Shown piece after piece: positions 1 to 7,635 of a DNA stretch of 18,495 bases; the first letter of the stretch is position 1, and each line of letters begins with the position of its first letter. Location of the stretch: assembly GCA_046262435.1 (NCBI GenBank), contig JBHEMT010000114.1, positions 1 through 18,495 on the forward strand. Reading direction: 5' to 3'. Origin of the DNA: JBHEMT01 sp046262435. Lineage in GTDB: Bacteria; Chloroflexota; Dormibacteria; Aeolococcales; Aeolococcaceae. The position numbers were made by a program, and so were the translations under genes. The notes beneath the pieces are model-generated. The model worked only from the letters and a program-made list of their open reading frames with translations. It ran no database searches and was not told the origin of the DNA.

Positions 1-545
1 GTCAGCTTCTCGACCAGCATCACCGAGCCCAGCGCGGCAATCCCGATGTGCACGCTGGGGCGGTCGTCGTCGGGGAACGCCTTCCCCAGCAGAGCCTGGA
101 CGGTGTCCACCCAGCCTGCAACCTCGTCGACGTCGTGCAGCTCGTATCCTCCGTCGCCTAGGGCGAACTCGGCCTCGACCTCGACGAAGGGCTGGGGCGC
201 GAGGTGCTGGTGGGGACAGTCGAGCTCTTCGTCCTCCTCGTGATACAGCTCGCATTCCGAGCCGGCGCCATAGGCCGAGAGATGGGTCAGCAGCGCATCC
301 CAGGCAAAGGAGAGGTGGGCGTGGTAGCGCGATCCCGCCTCCGCGGCGGCGAGCCGCACGGTCACCTCGAAGCGGCGCTCGCCAATCTCCGGCTCGAGCT
401 GGTTGCGCGCATCCTCAACCGCCAGCCCGCCCCGGTCCAGCGCCTCGAGGAGGTCACGGGCGAGCTCCTCGTACGAGGGGAGGACCGGCCGGGATCCGGG
501 CGTCGTCTCGGCCGGGACGTCCCCTCCCTGGGGGCCCTTGGCCAC
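1..545 (-). CDS. Hypothetical acidic protein, C-terminus outside window (partial)
   Basis: This frame is open on the minus strand for 181 codons from a GTG at 545-543 to the left edge, with no stop. The GTG overlaps the TAG of the upstream membrane-protein gene by one base (TAGTG), which suggests translational coupling. The product is acidic. After a short Pro/Gly-rich start comes an amphipathic stretch (LPSYEELARDLLEALD), then a segment resembling a beta-strand and helix (RRFEVTVRLAAAEAGSRYHA). Around residues 107-122 an acidic run is bracketed by Cys and His (CELYHEEDEELDCPHQH), which might bind a metal. I do not recognise a family. Codon use (strong G/C at third positions) and the coupled start argue that it is real. 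There is no signal peptide or membrane segment, so it is probably cytoplasmic. The function is unknown. Confidence 0.65.
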   Translation of the reverse strand, partial: MAKGPQGGDVPAETTPGSRPVLPSYEELARDLLEALDRGGLAVEDARNQLEPEIGERRFEVTVRLAAAEAGSRYHAHLSFAWDALLTHLSAYGAGSECELYHEEDEELDCPHQHLAPQPFVEVEAEFALGDGGYELHDVDEVAGWVDTVQALLGKAFPDDDRPSVHIGIAALGSVMLVEKL

Positions 546-811
546 TACCGCCCGATCCGCCGTGCGTGCCGCACCGCGGCGCCGAGAACCAGGGTCAGCA
601 GCATCAACCCGAACAGCACCGCCACCATCGCCACCAGGGGCGCGAGCGACGCAGGGGTCTTGACGTCGTAGACGGCAAGGACCCCGGCGATCCCAAGCCC
701 GAGGGCGATCAGCGTCATCAGTCCGACCGCCAGCCAGACAACGGGGTCGGGTCCGCGGCTGACGCCGTTCTGCAGCGGCACGCGGGAACCGAGCATCGGC
801 GGGGTGGCCAT
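545..811 (-). CDS. Small two-helix membrane protein
   Basis: This 88-residue protein has two clear hydrophobic helices, at about residues 24-46 and 55-79, joined by a short polar loop (YDVKTPASL). It ends in a basic tail (RHARRIGR), which by the positive-inside rule should be cytoplasmic. There is no signal peptide and no catalytic motif. It lies 50 bp downstream of the response regulator on the same strand, and its stop overlaps the GTG of the next gene. The ATG at 811 has no Shine-Dalgarno. A TACACT box ends 7 nt before it, so it may have its own leaderless transcript. It resembles many unassigned small integral membrane proteins; I cannot give a function. Confidence 0.65.
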   Translation of the reverse strand: MATPPMLGSRVPLQNGVSRGPDPVVWLAVGLMTLIALGLGIAGVLAVYDVKTPASLAPLVAMVAVLFGLMLLTLVLGAAVRHARRIGR

Positions 812-818
812 CGGGCCA

Positions 819-824
819 AGTGTA
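819..824 (-). promoter_or_regulatory. Candidate -10 box for a leaderless transcript
   Basis: On the minus strand TACACT is followed by 7 nt and then the ATG at 811. No purine-rich ribosome binding site lies between them. The spacing would put the transcription start at or next to the A of the ATG. I see no convincing -35 element. Confidence 0.3.
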
Positions 825-861
825 AAGGCGGTCGCCCGGGCGTCGGTCGGCTCCGCTGCCC

Positions 862-1572
862 TCAGGCGCGAAGCGTCGCGAAGCGGTATCCGATGCCCGG
901 AACCGCGTGGATATAGGTGGGGCGAGCCGGGTCAGGTTCCATTTTGCGGCGGAGGTTGCGCACATGAACGTCGATCACCCTGGTCTCGAGCGGACGGTGG
1001 TAGCCCCACACCGTGCGCAGGATCGAGTCACGGGAGAGGACCTTGCCCGCGCTCGCGGCCAGACAGGTGAGCAGGTCGAACTCGGTGTGGGTCAGAGCCA
1101 CCTCGTGCTCGTCCCGGTACACCCGGCGCGCGCCGACGTCGATGGTGAGCCCCCGGAAGGACAGCGTGTCCTCGTCCTGCTCGACACCGCTGCCCTGGCG
1201 GGCCTTGCGCAGGTGTGCCGACACCCGGGCGAGCAGTTCGCGGGGCCGGAAGGGCTTGAGGATGTAGTCGTCGGCACCGATTTCGAGCCCGACCACGACG
1301 TCGATCTCGTCGCTCTTCGCGCTGAGAATGATGATCGGGACCCGTGAGCCGGCCCGGCGCAGGTCGCGGCAAATGTCAAAGCCGCTGATGTCGGGCAGCA
1401 TCAGGTCGAGGAGCACCAGATCGGGGCGGAAGGTGGTCAGCGCGGCCACTGCCTCATCGCCGTCCTTGGCCTCGCCGACGGCGTAGCCGGCTGCCTCGCA
1501 GGCAACCCGAACCGCCTGGCGAATGGGACCCTCGTCGTCGACCACGAGGATGCGTGCCGGTGCGTCAACCAC
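862..1572 (-). CDS. OmpR/PhoB-family response regulator
   Basis: This is a 236-residue two-component regulator with an N-terminal receiver domain (about residues 7-120) and a C-terminal winged-helix DNA-binding domain (about 137-233). The receiver keeps the acidic pair D12-D13, the phospho-acceptor D56 (in LVLLDLMLPD), the switch serine S84 (LSAK) and K106 (ILKPF). The DNA-binding half has the Trans_reg_C pattern: ALTHTEFDLL, then SRDSIL, TRVIDVHVRNLRRK and GIGYRF near the end. It should control transcription when phosphorylated by a sensor kinase, but no kinase gene lies in the window. The GTG start at 1572 is preceded by AGGA about 10 nt upstream. The signal sensed and the target genes cannot be deduced. 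The family call is secure. Confidence 0.95.
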   Translation of the reverse strand: MVDAPARILVVDDEGPIRQAVRVACEAAGYAVGEAKDGDEAVAALTTFRPDLVLLDLMLPDISGFDICRDLRRAGSRVPIIILSAKSDEIDVVVGLEIGADDYILKPFRPRELLARVSAHLRKARQGSGVEQDEDTLSFRGLTIDVGARRVYRDEHEVALTHTEFDLLTCLAASAGKVLSRDSILRTVWGYHRPLETRVIDVHVRNLRRKMEPDPARPTYIHAVPGIGYRFATLRA

Positions 1573-1607
1573 CGCTGCTATTCCTGGCTGTCATTGGATC
1601 CGCGGCG

Positions 1608-1635
1608 AGCGTAGCAACCGCCCGGCGGGCGTCAG
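1608..1635 (-). promoter_or_regulatory. Candidate sigma70-type promoter of the response regulator gene
   Basis: Read on the minus strand, CTGACG (1635-1630) and TACGCT (1613-1608) are separated by 16 bp. They match four of six and three of six consensus bases. The -10 box ends 35 bp before the GTG start. The spacer is GC-rich and contains a small CGCCC/GGGCG inverted repeat. The match is weak and is offered only as the best candidate in this leader. Confidence 0.3.
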
Positions 1636-1739
1636 GAGACACCCAGCGGTCCGCGCCACAGCCGTCGCAGCAGCGCGACATCGGGCGACTCATTCGCGTC
1701 AATGACGAGCACGCCGGCGCCCAGGGGTTACCATTACGT

Positions 1740-1758
1740 GCGATCTCGCGCGGATCGC
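1740..1758. promoter_or_regulatory. Inverted repeat in the divergent intergenic region, possible operator
   Basis: GCGATC (1740-1745) and GATCGC (1753-1758) form a 6-bp inverted repeat around a 7-nt spacer, about 47 bp upstream of the TTG start at 1805. A second short palindrome, CGTCAATGACG, lies at 1697-1707. The rest of the 232-bp region between the divergent response regulator and DUF4388 genes shows no gene. Either palindrome could be a regulator site, but short palindromes are common by chance in GC-rich DNA. Confidence 0.25.
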
Positions 1759-1790
1759 GTGGACCTACAAGCGTGCCATAGGAATCGCTC

Positions 1791-1797
1791 AGAGGAG
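1791..1797 (+). promoter_or_regulatory. Shine-Dalgarno site that fixes a TTG start
   Basis: AGAGGAG ends 7 nt before TTG at 1805. This is the strongest ribosome binding site in the left half of the window and supports the non-standard TTG start of the DUF4388 gene. Confidence 0.6.
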
Positions 1798-1804
1798 TAG
1801 ACAG

Positions 1805-3223
1805 TTGCAGACACAGGGCTCCCTCGCAGAGGCCCCGCTCGCCTCGCTCCTCCAAGCCATGCAGTCCGAGCGCGCCACCGGGACCCTCTCCGTCGAGAAC
1901 GGGGAGAACGACTGTGCCCTGTACTTCCTCTTCGGCCACCTCTTTCACGCCTCGGGCCCGCAGGGTCAGGGCGAAGACGTCGTCGTCGATGCGCTGAGCT
2001 GGGGCCAGGGGACCTTCCGGTTCGATCCCCGCGCGAAACTGCCCGCCGAGGAGACGATCAAAGCGTCACCGGCCGACCTCATCGCCGAAGCCCAGCAGCG
2101 CCAGCCGGCCGGCATGGAGCAGCAGTGGAACGGCACAGCGACCGGGGCCGGGGTCGACTCGTCGGCCGAGCCCCAGAGTGACCATGCCACCGGTGCGCCA
2201 GCTGACTCCGCTGGCGGCCATGAGCTCGGGGGGGGTCCTGACCCGGGAAGCGGCCATGACTCAGTGGGCGGCCACGAGTCGGGCCAGGACGGCGGCGAAG
2301 CACCCGAACTCGGCGCAGCGCCGAGCTACAGCCCCGCCTGGGAGCCGGAGCCCGCGCCGGCGTACTCGGCATGGTCACAACCGGCCGAGGCGCCCTCACC
2401 GACTGAGAGCACGAGCTGGGCGTCGCCCGTCGACGCTCACCCGGCCGAGGAGGTCAGCCCGGCCGCTGCCGAGGCCCATCCGGGTTCGTCCGACTCCTAC
2501 CAGCCTCCCCCGTTTGCCGACGGCTCGTCGGCGGCGTCCGCGAATTCTCAGAGCGCAGGCGAGGACCCCTACGGCCGGCGGGCCACCGATGCCCCTCCCC
2601 TCGCCGAGCTCTACCCGCTGCCGTCGGGCAAGGCCGTGTACGAGGGCCTCAAGAGCGCCTTCGTCGACTTTCCCAAGTTGCTCCGCACCCTGCGCACGGA
2701 CACCCACACTGGATACGTCCGGCTGGCGGGCGACCAGTTCACCGGCGTCCTGATCTTTCATGACGGGCATCTCCTCGAGGCGCTCGCCAAGACCCAGACG
2801 GCGAGGCAGGGTGAGCCCGCCTTCAAGGACGTGCAGACCCGGATGGAGCGCGGCGAGGGTGTCCTTGACGTCATCGACCTTCCCGGCGATACCGTGGTGG
2901 CGCTGGCCCAGCTGCTGATGGCACGGCCGATGTTCACCGGCCTGATGGGCCGCTTCATCAACTTCGCGTCACTCATCGAGTACCTCTCCGAGGAGCAGGT
3001 CGACGGCTCCGTCATTGTCGCCACCGACGAGGACACCGGGGTGATCCTGCTTCGCCGTGGCGAGGTGCTTGGCGCCTATACCCAGGCCCAGGCGAAGTTG
3101 GACCAGAAGACCGACGGGGTGCAGAAGCTCGCCACCGAACGCTCGGCGCGCATCGAGGTCAAGGGTGGCATGGGTGACATCAGCGGGATCGACGTCGAGG
3201 CCGCGCTGAACCGCTCCTCCTGA
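1805..3223 (+). CDS. DUF4388-type protein with three related beta modules
   Basis: This 472-residue cytoplasmic-type protein has no signal peptide. Residues 1-100 match the DUF4388 pattern: a helix (SLAEAPLASLLQAMQSERAT), a strand pair (TGTLSVENGENDCALYFLFGHLFHASG) and then the GQGTFRFDP segment. Residues 105-265 are a low-complexity linker rich in Pro, Ser, Glu, Ala and Gly, with His-containing degenerate repeats (around 2214-2280) and a run of eight G at 2228-2235. The C-terminal part (about 270-472) carries two more copies of the strand-pair motif, near residues 302-328 (GYVRLAGDQFTGVLIFHDG) and 400-426 (GSVIVATDEDTGVILLRRG). DUF4388 proteins often accompany response regulators and GTPase or motility signalling systems, and here the gene is divergent from a response regulator. 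The molecular role is unknown. The TTG start is supported by AGAGGAG. Confidence 0.85.
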   Translation: MQTQGSLAEAPLASLLQAMQSERATGTLSVENGENDCALYFLFGHLFHASGPQGQGEDVVVDALSWGQGTFRFDPRAKLPAEETIKASPADLIAEAQQRQPAGMEQQWNGTATGAGVDSSAEPQSDHATGAPADSAGGHELGGGPDPGSGHDSVGGHESGQDGGEAPELGAAPSYSPAWEPEPAPAYSAWSQPAEAPSPTESTSWASPVDAHPAEEVSPAAAEAHPGSSDSYQPPPFADGSSAASANSQSAGEDPYGRRATDAPPLAELYPLPSGKAVYEGLKSAFVDFPKLLRTLRTDTHTGYVRLAGDQFTGVLIFHDGHLLEALAKTQTARQGEPAFKDVQTRMERGEGVLDVIDLPGDTVVALAQLLMARPMFTGLMGRFINFASLIEYLSEEQVDGSVIVATDEDTGVILLRRGEVLGAYTQAQAKLDQKTDGVQKLATERSARIEVKGGMGDISGIDVEAALNRSS

Positions 3224-3285
3224 CCCCGGCTGTGCCGGCTCCAGGGGCCGGCAGCCGCTTGTCCAGGCGATCGGGCTCGCCGACC

Positions 3286-5061
3286 GTGAGGGGGTGGCTC
3301 TGGTGTCGGCCCGACCGGGTCGCCCTCCCCGGGCTTCTGGCCATCCTCTGCGGCAGCCTGACCAGTTGCTTCTCAGCTCCGCCCCAGGTGGTGGCGCTCG
3401 AGCCCAACAACGGTTCTGCCAACGTGGCGGCCGATGCCCCGGTGCGGGTCCGGTTCGATCGCGCGGTCACGGTTGGGTCGCTGCGACCGCGCCTGCACGT
3501 GGATCCGGTGATCGCGGGCTGCGATCTGGCAGCTGCGTGGTCGAGCCCTGCAGACGCCCGCTGCCACATCCGTGTCCTCGATGGGGGTGCCCTGGTCGAG
3601 CTCCAGCATCGCCGAGCGCCATTTGTCGCCGACACGAAGTACACATTCCGGCTCGACGGCGGTTTCGTCGACACGGCCGGGGTGAGCAACTCGCTCGACC
3701 ACCGCTGGGAGATCACCACCGGGGCCCCGCCCCGGCTCAGCGCGATCAGCCCGGCCGACGGCGCAACAGGGGTTGCCGCCGACGCGGCGGTGGTGATGAC
3801 CTTCAACAATCACATGCGCCCCGAGACGGTTGCCGCGGCCGTGTCGCTGGAGCCGCCCCTACCGGGGACCCGGGTGTACGCGAACTCGCGCGATCACGAC
3901 CGCTTCGTCGTGGTCCCGGGCCGGCTGCTCAGCCCGGGGCGGACCTACACCGTGCGGGTGACGCGAGGCGCCGTTGAGGAGCACGGTCTCCCCCTGGCAG
4001 CGCCCGCCACGATCCGGTTCACCGCGGGTGCGCTGAGCCACGACGGCCACGCTTTGGTTCTCGCCGGTCCGGGCACCGGAGGCCCCGCCGACCAGGTACT
4101 GCTCACCGCTCTGGGGCCGCGGGTGCCGGGGGACCCCGTTCCCGCGGCGAGCATCTATGAGACGCCTCGATGCTCGGACTCCGCCTGCGGACCCCTCGGG
4201 TTGGGCGAGCGGCTGCAGGGAATCGCCGAGGCGGCGATCTCACCCGACGGGCGCCTGCTGGCGCTTGTCCTCGACGACCGGGGGGCCCCCGGGGAGAGCA
4301 GGTTGGTCGTACAACCGACCGGGGGTGGCGGGTCCCTGATCCTCGCCGGGGGCGCCAGTCACCTCTCCTGGTCACCGGACTCGACCCGGCTGGCCTACGC
4401 GGCTGGGGGGAGCGTCCACATCGTCGGTGCCGGCAACGGCGCGGACCTCACGTTACCGCCGGGGCGGCCGCTCAGCGCCCCGGCGCTCTGGGAGCCGGGC
4501 GGGTCCTCGCTGGTCCTCCCGGTGGGCACCCCCGGCGACCCGGGAACGACCGCGGGGATCGATCTCGCCGACGCCTCGCTGGGCATCAGGTACCCGCTTC
4601 CGGTGCTCAGTGGCATCCTCAGTGCACCAACCCTCAGCCCCAGTGGATTCCGTCTGGCTGTCCGGCGTGACGGCGACCCTCTGACCGACGGGACGTGGAC
4701 CATACCCCTGGCCGGCGGAGCCGGGGCACCGGGGGCTCCGGCGCGGGTCGCGGCCGATCTCACGCCGGTCGCGTGGGCGGGTGAGAGCACCCTGCTTGCG
4801 CTCGCCAGCGGGACTGGCGGGCCGGGTCTGGTCCGGGTCAACCTCGCCAGCGGCGATCGCACGTCGGTCCCCGGGGTGGCGACGGCTGACCTCGGCTCCC
4901 TGGTGGCCACAGCCGGCGGCCGCCAGCTCGCCTACCTCCACCTGGACCCGGGAGGGGTCCGCCAGGCTTTCATCGAAAATGCCGACGGGAGCAATCCCAC
5001 TCCGATCACCCCCTTTGCCAGTGGTGACCGGGCCGCGGTGGCGGTGAGCGTGTCGGGCTGA
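3286..5061 (+). CDS. Lipoprotein with two SbsA-type Ig domains and a WD40-like propeller
   Basis: This is an exported, probably lipid-anchored protein. Starting at GTG 3286 gives a compact signal peptide (arginines, then VALPGLLAILCGSL) ending in the lipobox LTSC. An in-frame GTG at 3232 is possible but would give an over-long n-region; neither start has a good ribosome site. After the lipid Cys come two tandem Ig-like domains of the Big_5/SbsA type, each opening with a motif like 'P..G...VA.DA.V...F' (VVALEPNNGSANVAADAPV and LSAISPADGATGVAADAAV). The C-terminal half has TolB/WD40-like blade motifs (AISPDGRLLALV, LSWSPDSTRLAYA, LSPSGFRLAVR). It probably binds a surface ligand or acts as a scaffold outside the cell. 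It starts shortly after the DUF4388 gene and could be cotranscribed with it. No catalytic residues are evident. Confidence 0.8.
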   Translation: MRGWLWCRPDRVALPGLLAILCGSLTSCFSAPPQVVALEPNNGSANVAADAPVRVRFDRAVTVGSLRPRLHVDPVIAGCDLAAAWSSPADARCHIRVLDGGALVELQHRRAPFVADTKYTFRLDGGFVDTAGVSNSLDHRWEITTGAPPRLSAISPADGATGVAADAAVVMTFNNHMRPETVAAAVSLEPPLPGTRVYANSRDHDRFVVVPGRLLSPGRTYTVRVTRGAVEEHGLPLAAPATIRFTAGALSHDGHALVLAGPGTGGPADQVLLTALGPRVPGDPVPAASIYETPRCSDSACGPLGLGERLQGIAEAAISPDGRLLALVLDDRGAPGESRLVVQPTGGGGSLILAGGASHLSWSPDSTRLAYAAGGSVHIVGAGNGADLTLPPGRPLSAPALWEPGGSSLVLPVGTPGDPGTTAGIDLADASLGIRYPLPVLSGILSAPTLSPSGFRLAVRRDGDPLTDGTWTIPLAGGAGAPGAPARVAADLTPVAWAGESTLLALASGTGGPGLVRVNLASGDRTSVPGVATADLGSLVATAGGRQLAYLHLDPGGVRQAFIENADGSNPTPITPFASGDRAAVAVSVSG

Positions 5062-5132
5062 GCTGCCAACCGGCTCATGGCGCTTTCGACGCCGGCCCGG
5101 CTTTCGGAGTGGCCGCGAGCCACGACGCGGCG

Positions 5133-5138
5133 TAGGGT
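5133..5138 (+). promoter_or_regulatory. Candidate -10 box upstream of the glycosyltransferase gene
   Basis: TAGGGT is followed by 8 nt and then ATG 5147, with no Shine-Dalgarno between them. This fits a leaderless or near-leaderless transcript within the 85-bp gap after the lipoprotein gene. No clear -35 is visible. Confidence 0.25.
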
Positions 5139-5146
5139 GTCGAGCC

Positions 5147-6358
5147 ATGCCTGCTGACCGGCCCCCGCCCTCCGGGGAGGGTGCCCGGGTACCCCTGCTC
5201 TTCCTTGTGGCGGACACCGGCGGAGGGCACCGGGCCAGCGCGCGGGCCGTGGCCCGCCAGCTTCTCGCGGCCAGGGGTGCGGCCGGGTTCGAGATCGAGG
5301 TGCTCGACCCGTTTGCCGCCTCGCAGGTGTGGGCGGCCCGCCAGGTGCCGGTCGCCTACGGGCCGCTGATCCGGGTCGCTCCCGCAGCGTGGGGTGCCGT
5401 CTGGCATGCCACCAACTCGCGCGCCGCCGTGGCCGCCCTGCGCAGCTCGCTGGGACGGCTGGTCAGCCCGATCCTGGCCGAGCGGATGACCCGGCTGCGC
5501 CCCGCGGTGGTGGTCTCCTTCCATCCGCTGCTCAACCACGTGGCGGCCACGGTGGGCCATGCGCCGTCCCATCCGATCCCGGTGATCACCGTGATCACCG
5601 ATCTCAGCAGTGTCCACGCCTCCTGGTTGTGTCCCGAGGTCGACGCCGTCGTGGCGCCCTCGCCAAGCGTTCTCGACCGGTGCCGCCGAGCGGGGATTCC
5701 CACCGGGCGGTGCTTCGACTACGGACTGCCCGTGGACGCCGCCTTCAGCGCCCAAGCCCGGCTGTCGCTGCCCCAGCGGGCGGCGCTGCGGCGCAGGCTG
5801 GGGCTTGCCGAGGAGGCGTTCACCATGCTGGTGGTCGGCGGCGGGGACGGCTCGGGAAGCCTGGAGGCACGGGTGCGGGCGGTGGTGGACGCAGGAGTCG
5901 ACGCCCAGTTGCTCGTGGTCTGCGGCCACAACGCGCGGCTCCGCCGGCGACTGCGCGGGCTGAGGGACGGCCGGGGACGGCCGGTCGCAGTGCACGGGTT
6001 CGTCGACAACATGGCGGAGCTCACCCGTGCCGCCGACGTGGTGGTGAGCAAGGCGGGTCCCGGGACGATCGCAGAGTCGCTGTGCTGCGGGGTGCCTCTG
6101 CTGCTCACCTGGCACGTCCCGGGGCAGGAGCGGCACAACGTGGCCTACGTCCTGGCCGCCGGCGCGGGGCGCTACGTGCCCCGCCTTCGTGACCTCGTTG
6201 ACACCGTGGCGGAGCTCGCCGCACCGGGCTCCCCCGGGCTCGCCGCGCTCCGGGAGCGAGCACGGCGAGCGGCGCGCCCCGAGGCGACGGAGCGCATCGC
6301 CGAGCTGATCGCCACCCATGCCGAAGGCTCGGCCGCGCCCGGCTTGCCCGTCCGTTGA
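5147..6358 (+). CDS. MGDG synthase/MurG-type (GT28-like) glycosyltransferase
   Basis: This is a 403-residue GT-B fold glycosyltransferase. Residues 16-32 (PLLFLVADTGGGHRASA) match the N-terminal motif of monogalactosyl-/processive diacylglycerol glycosyltransferases. Residues 60-200 resemble the MGDG_synth domain (VVVSFHPLLNHVAATVGH, VITVITDLSS). The C-terminal half carries the donor-binding segment: a glycine-rich GGGDGSGS near residue 228, then SKAGPGTIAES from 301 and PGQERHN near 324, as in MurG and UgtP. It probably transfers a hexose from a UDP-sugar to a membrane lipid on the cytoplasmic face; whether the acceptor is diacylglycerol or another lipid cannot be told. Two small hydrophobic patches may dock it to the membrane. 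Its TGA overlaps the TTG start of recF (TTGA), an unusual pairing. Confidence 0.88.
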   Translation: MPADRPPPSGEGARVPLLFLVADTGGGHRASARAVARQLLAARGAAGFEIEVLDPFAASQVWAARQVPVAYGPLIRVAPAAWGAVWHATNSRAAVAALRSSLGRLVSPILAERMTRLRPAVVVSFHPLLNHVAATVGHAPSHPIPVITVITDLSSVHASWLCPEVDAVVAPSPSVLDRCRRAGIPTGRCFDYGLPVDAAFSAQARLSLPQRAALRRRLGLAEEAFTMLVVGGGDGSGSLEARVRAVVDAGVDAQLLVVCGHNARLRRRLRGLRDGRGRPVAVHGFVDNMAELTRAADVVVSKAGPGTIAESLCCGVPLLLTWHVPGQERHNVAYVLAAGAGRYVPRLRDLVDTVAELAAPGSPGLAALRERARRAARPEATERIAELIATHAEGSAAPGLPVR

Positions 6359-7635
6359 GCGCACCCGCCCCCGCCTGCAGGGTGGAAGGCCTGCGCCTCT
6401 ATCGCTTCCGCAACTACGCCGAGCAGACAGTCGAGTTCGGCCCGGGCGTCAACGTCGTCCTCGGACCCAACGCGCAAGGCAAGACCAACCTGCTCGAGGC
6501 GGTGGCGACCCTGGCGCTGAGCCGTTCCCCACGGGCGGCCACAGCGGCGGAGCTGATCAGCTGGGGCGCGCAGGAATGTCAGCTACAGGCGCGCCTCTCC
6601 CGGCCCCTCGGCGCCACCGAGGTCAGCCTCCGGTTGCGCCGCGGTGACGCTGGTGCGGCGGTACGCACCATCAGCGTGGACGGCACTCCCCGGCGCGCTC
6701 GCGCGCTGCTCGGTGTGTGTCCGGTGGTGCTGTTCTGGCCTGAGGATCTTCTCCTCGTCAAAGGGGGACCCGAGGGACGGCGACGGCTCCTCGATGTCGT
6801 TCTCGCTCAGCTGGACTCACGCAGTGCTGCGGACCTGGTTCGCTACCGGCGCATCCTCGACCAGCGCAACGCGTTGCTCCGCAGGCTCCGCCTGGGGCTG
6901 GGATCGGGCGATGGCCTGGGGGGGTTCACCGCCGACCTCGCCGCGACCGGGGGCCGGATCCGGGTGGCCCGAGCACAGCTCGTCGCAGCACTTCGGCCGC
7001 TGGCAAGGACGGCGCTGGAGGAGCTCTCGCGGGGCGGCGAGGTCCTGGACATCCGCTACAGCGTGACCCGGCCGGTCGGGGAGGCGGATGCCAATGATGA
7101 GGGTCGCCACGGCGGCGGCCCGGATGGCCCGGCGATGGCGCTGCCTGCGCCCAGCTTGGCTGAGCAGGAGGAGGACGACGCCGTACCCGCCGATGCCGCC
7201 ACGGCTGCCGGCGCGCTCGCGGCCGAGCTCGAAGCCAGGCGGGCCGAGGAGATCGCCCGCGGGATCACCGTCGCCGGGCCCCACCGGGACGACCTGGCCG
7301 TGATCCTCAACGGTCGGCCGGCGCGCAGCGGTGCCTCGCAGGGGCAGCAGCGCAGCATCGTTCTGGCCCTCAAGCTGGCCGAGGTGCGCCACCTGGCCGA
7401 GCGCGCCGGGATGTCGCCGGTGCTCATCCTCGACGACGTGCTCAGCGAGCTCGACCCCGGACGCCGGCTGCAACTGCTCGACGCCCTCGGCGCCCGCGGC
7501 CGTGCCCAGGTTCTGCTCTCCAGCACCGAGGTCGACGCCATGGCCGGTCTGGACCTGGGCCCGGTGCGGCGGCATGAGGTGCGCGCCGGGGTGGTGACCA
7601 GTCACGACGTGGCTGCGGCCCGGGGTGTCGGGTAG
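6355..7635 (+). CDS. recF: DNA replication/repair protein RecF
   Basis: RecF is an SMC-like ATPase that binds gapped DNA and helps RecO/RecR load RecA at stalled forks. The 426-residue product shows the N-terminal signature (GLRLYRFRNY), Walker A GPNAQGKT at 37-44, the ABC signature SGASQGQQR near 325-333, and Walker B PVLILDD from 355 followed by VLSELD. It is longer than E. coli RecF (357). Part of the excess is an acidic, Gly/Ala/Pro-rich insertion at about residues 241-286, just before the GITVAGPHRDDL segment. The TTG at 6355 overlaps the stop of the glycosyltransferase gene, so translation is probably coupled; GTG at 6382 is an alternative start. The usual dnaN and gyrB neighbours are absent from the window. 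Confidence 0.95.
   Translation: MSAPAPACRVEGLRLYRFRNYAEQTVEFGPGVNVVLGPNAQGKTNLLEAVATLALSRSPRAATAAELISWGAQECQLQARLSRPLGATEVSLRLRRGDAGAAVRTISVDGTPRRARALLGVCPVVLFWPEDLLLVKGGPEGRRRLLDVVLAQLDSRSAADLVRYRRILDQRNALLRRLRLGLGSGDGLGGFTADLAATGGRIRVARAQLVAALRPLARTALEELSRGGEVLDIRYSVTRPVGEADANDEGRHGGGPDGPAMALPAPSLAEQEEDDAVPADAATAAGALAAELEARRAEEIARGITVAGPHRDDLAVILNGRPARSGASQGQQRSIVLALKLAEVRHLAERAGMSPVLILDDVLSELDPGRRLQLLDALGARGRAQVLLSSTEVDAMAGLDLGPVRRHEVRAGVVTSHDVAAARGVG

Noticed and set aside
2214..2280. Possible tandem repeat or recombination site
   Set aside because: Three imperfect GCGGCCAYGA units encode His/Gly repeats in the disordered linker of the DUF4388 protein. They are explained by coding low complexity, and there is no phage or integrase gene nearby.
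5075..6364. 429-codon open frame on the minus strand
   Set aside because: It is antisense to the glycosyltransferase gene, with a composition-biased translation and no recognisable domain.
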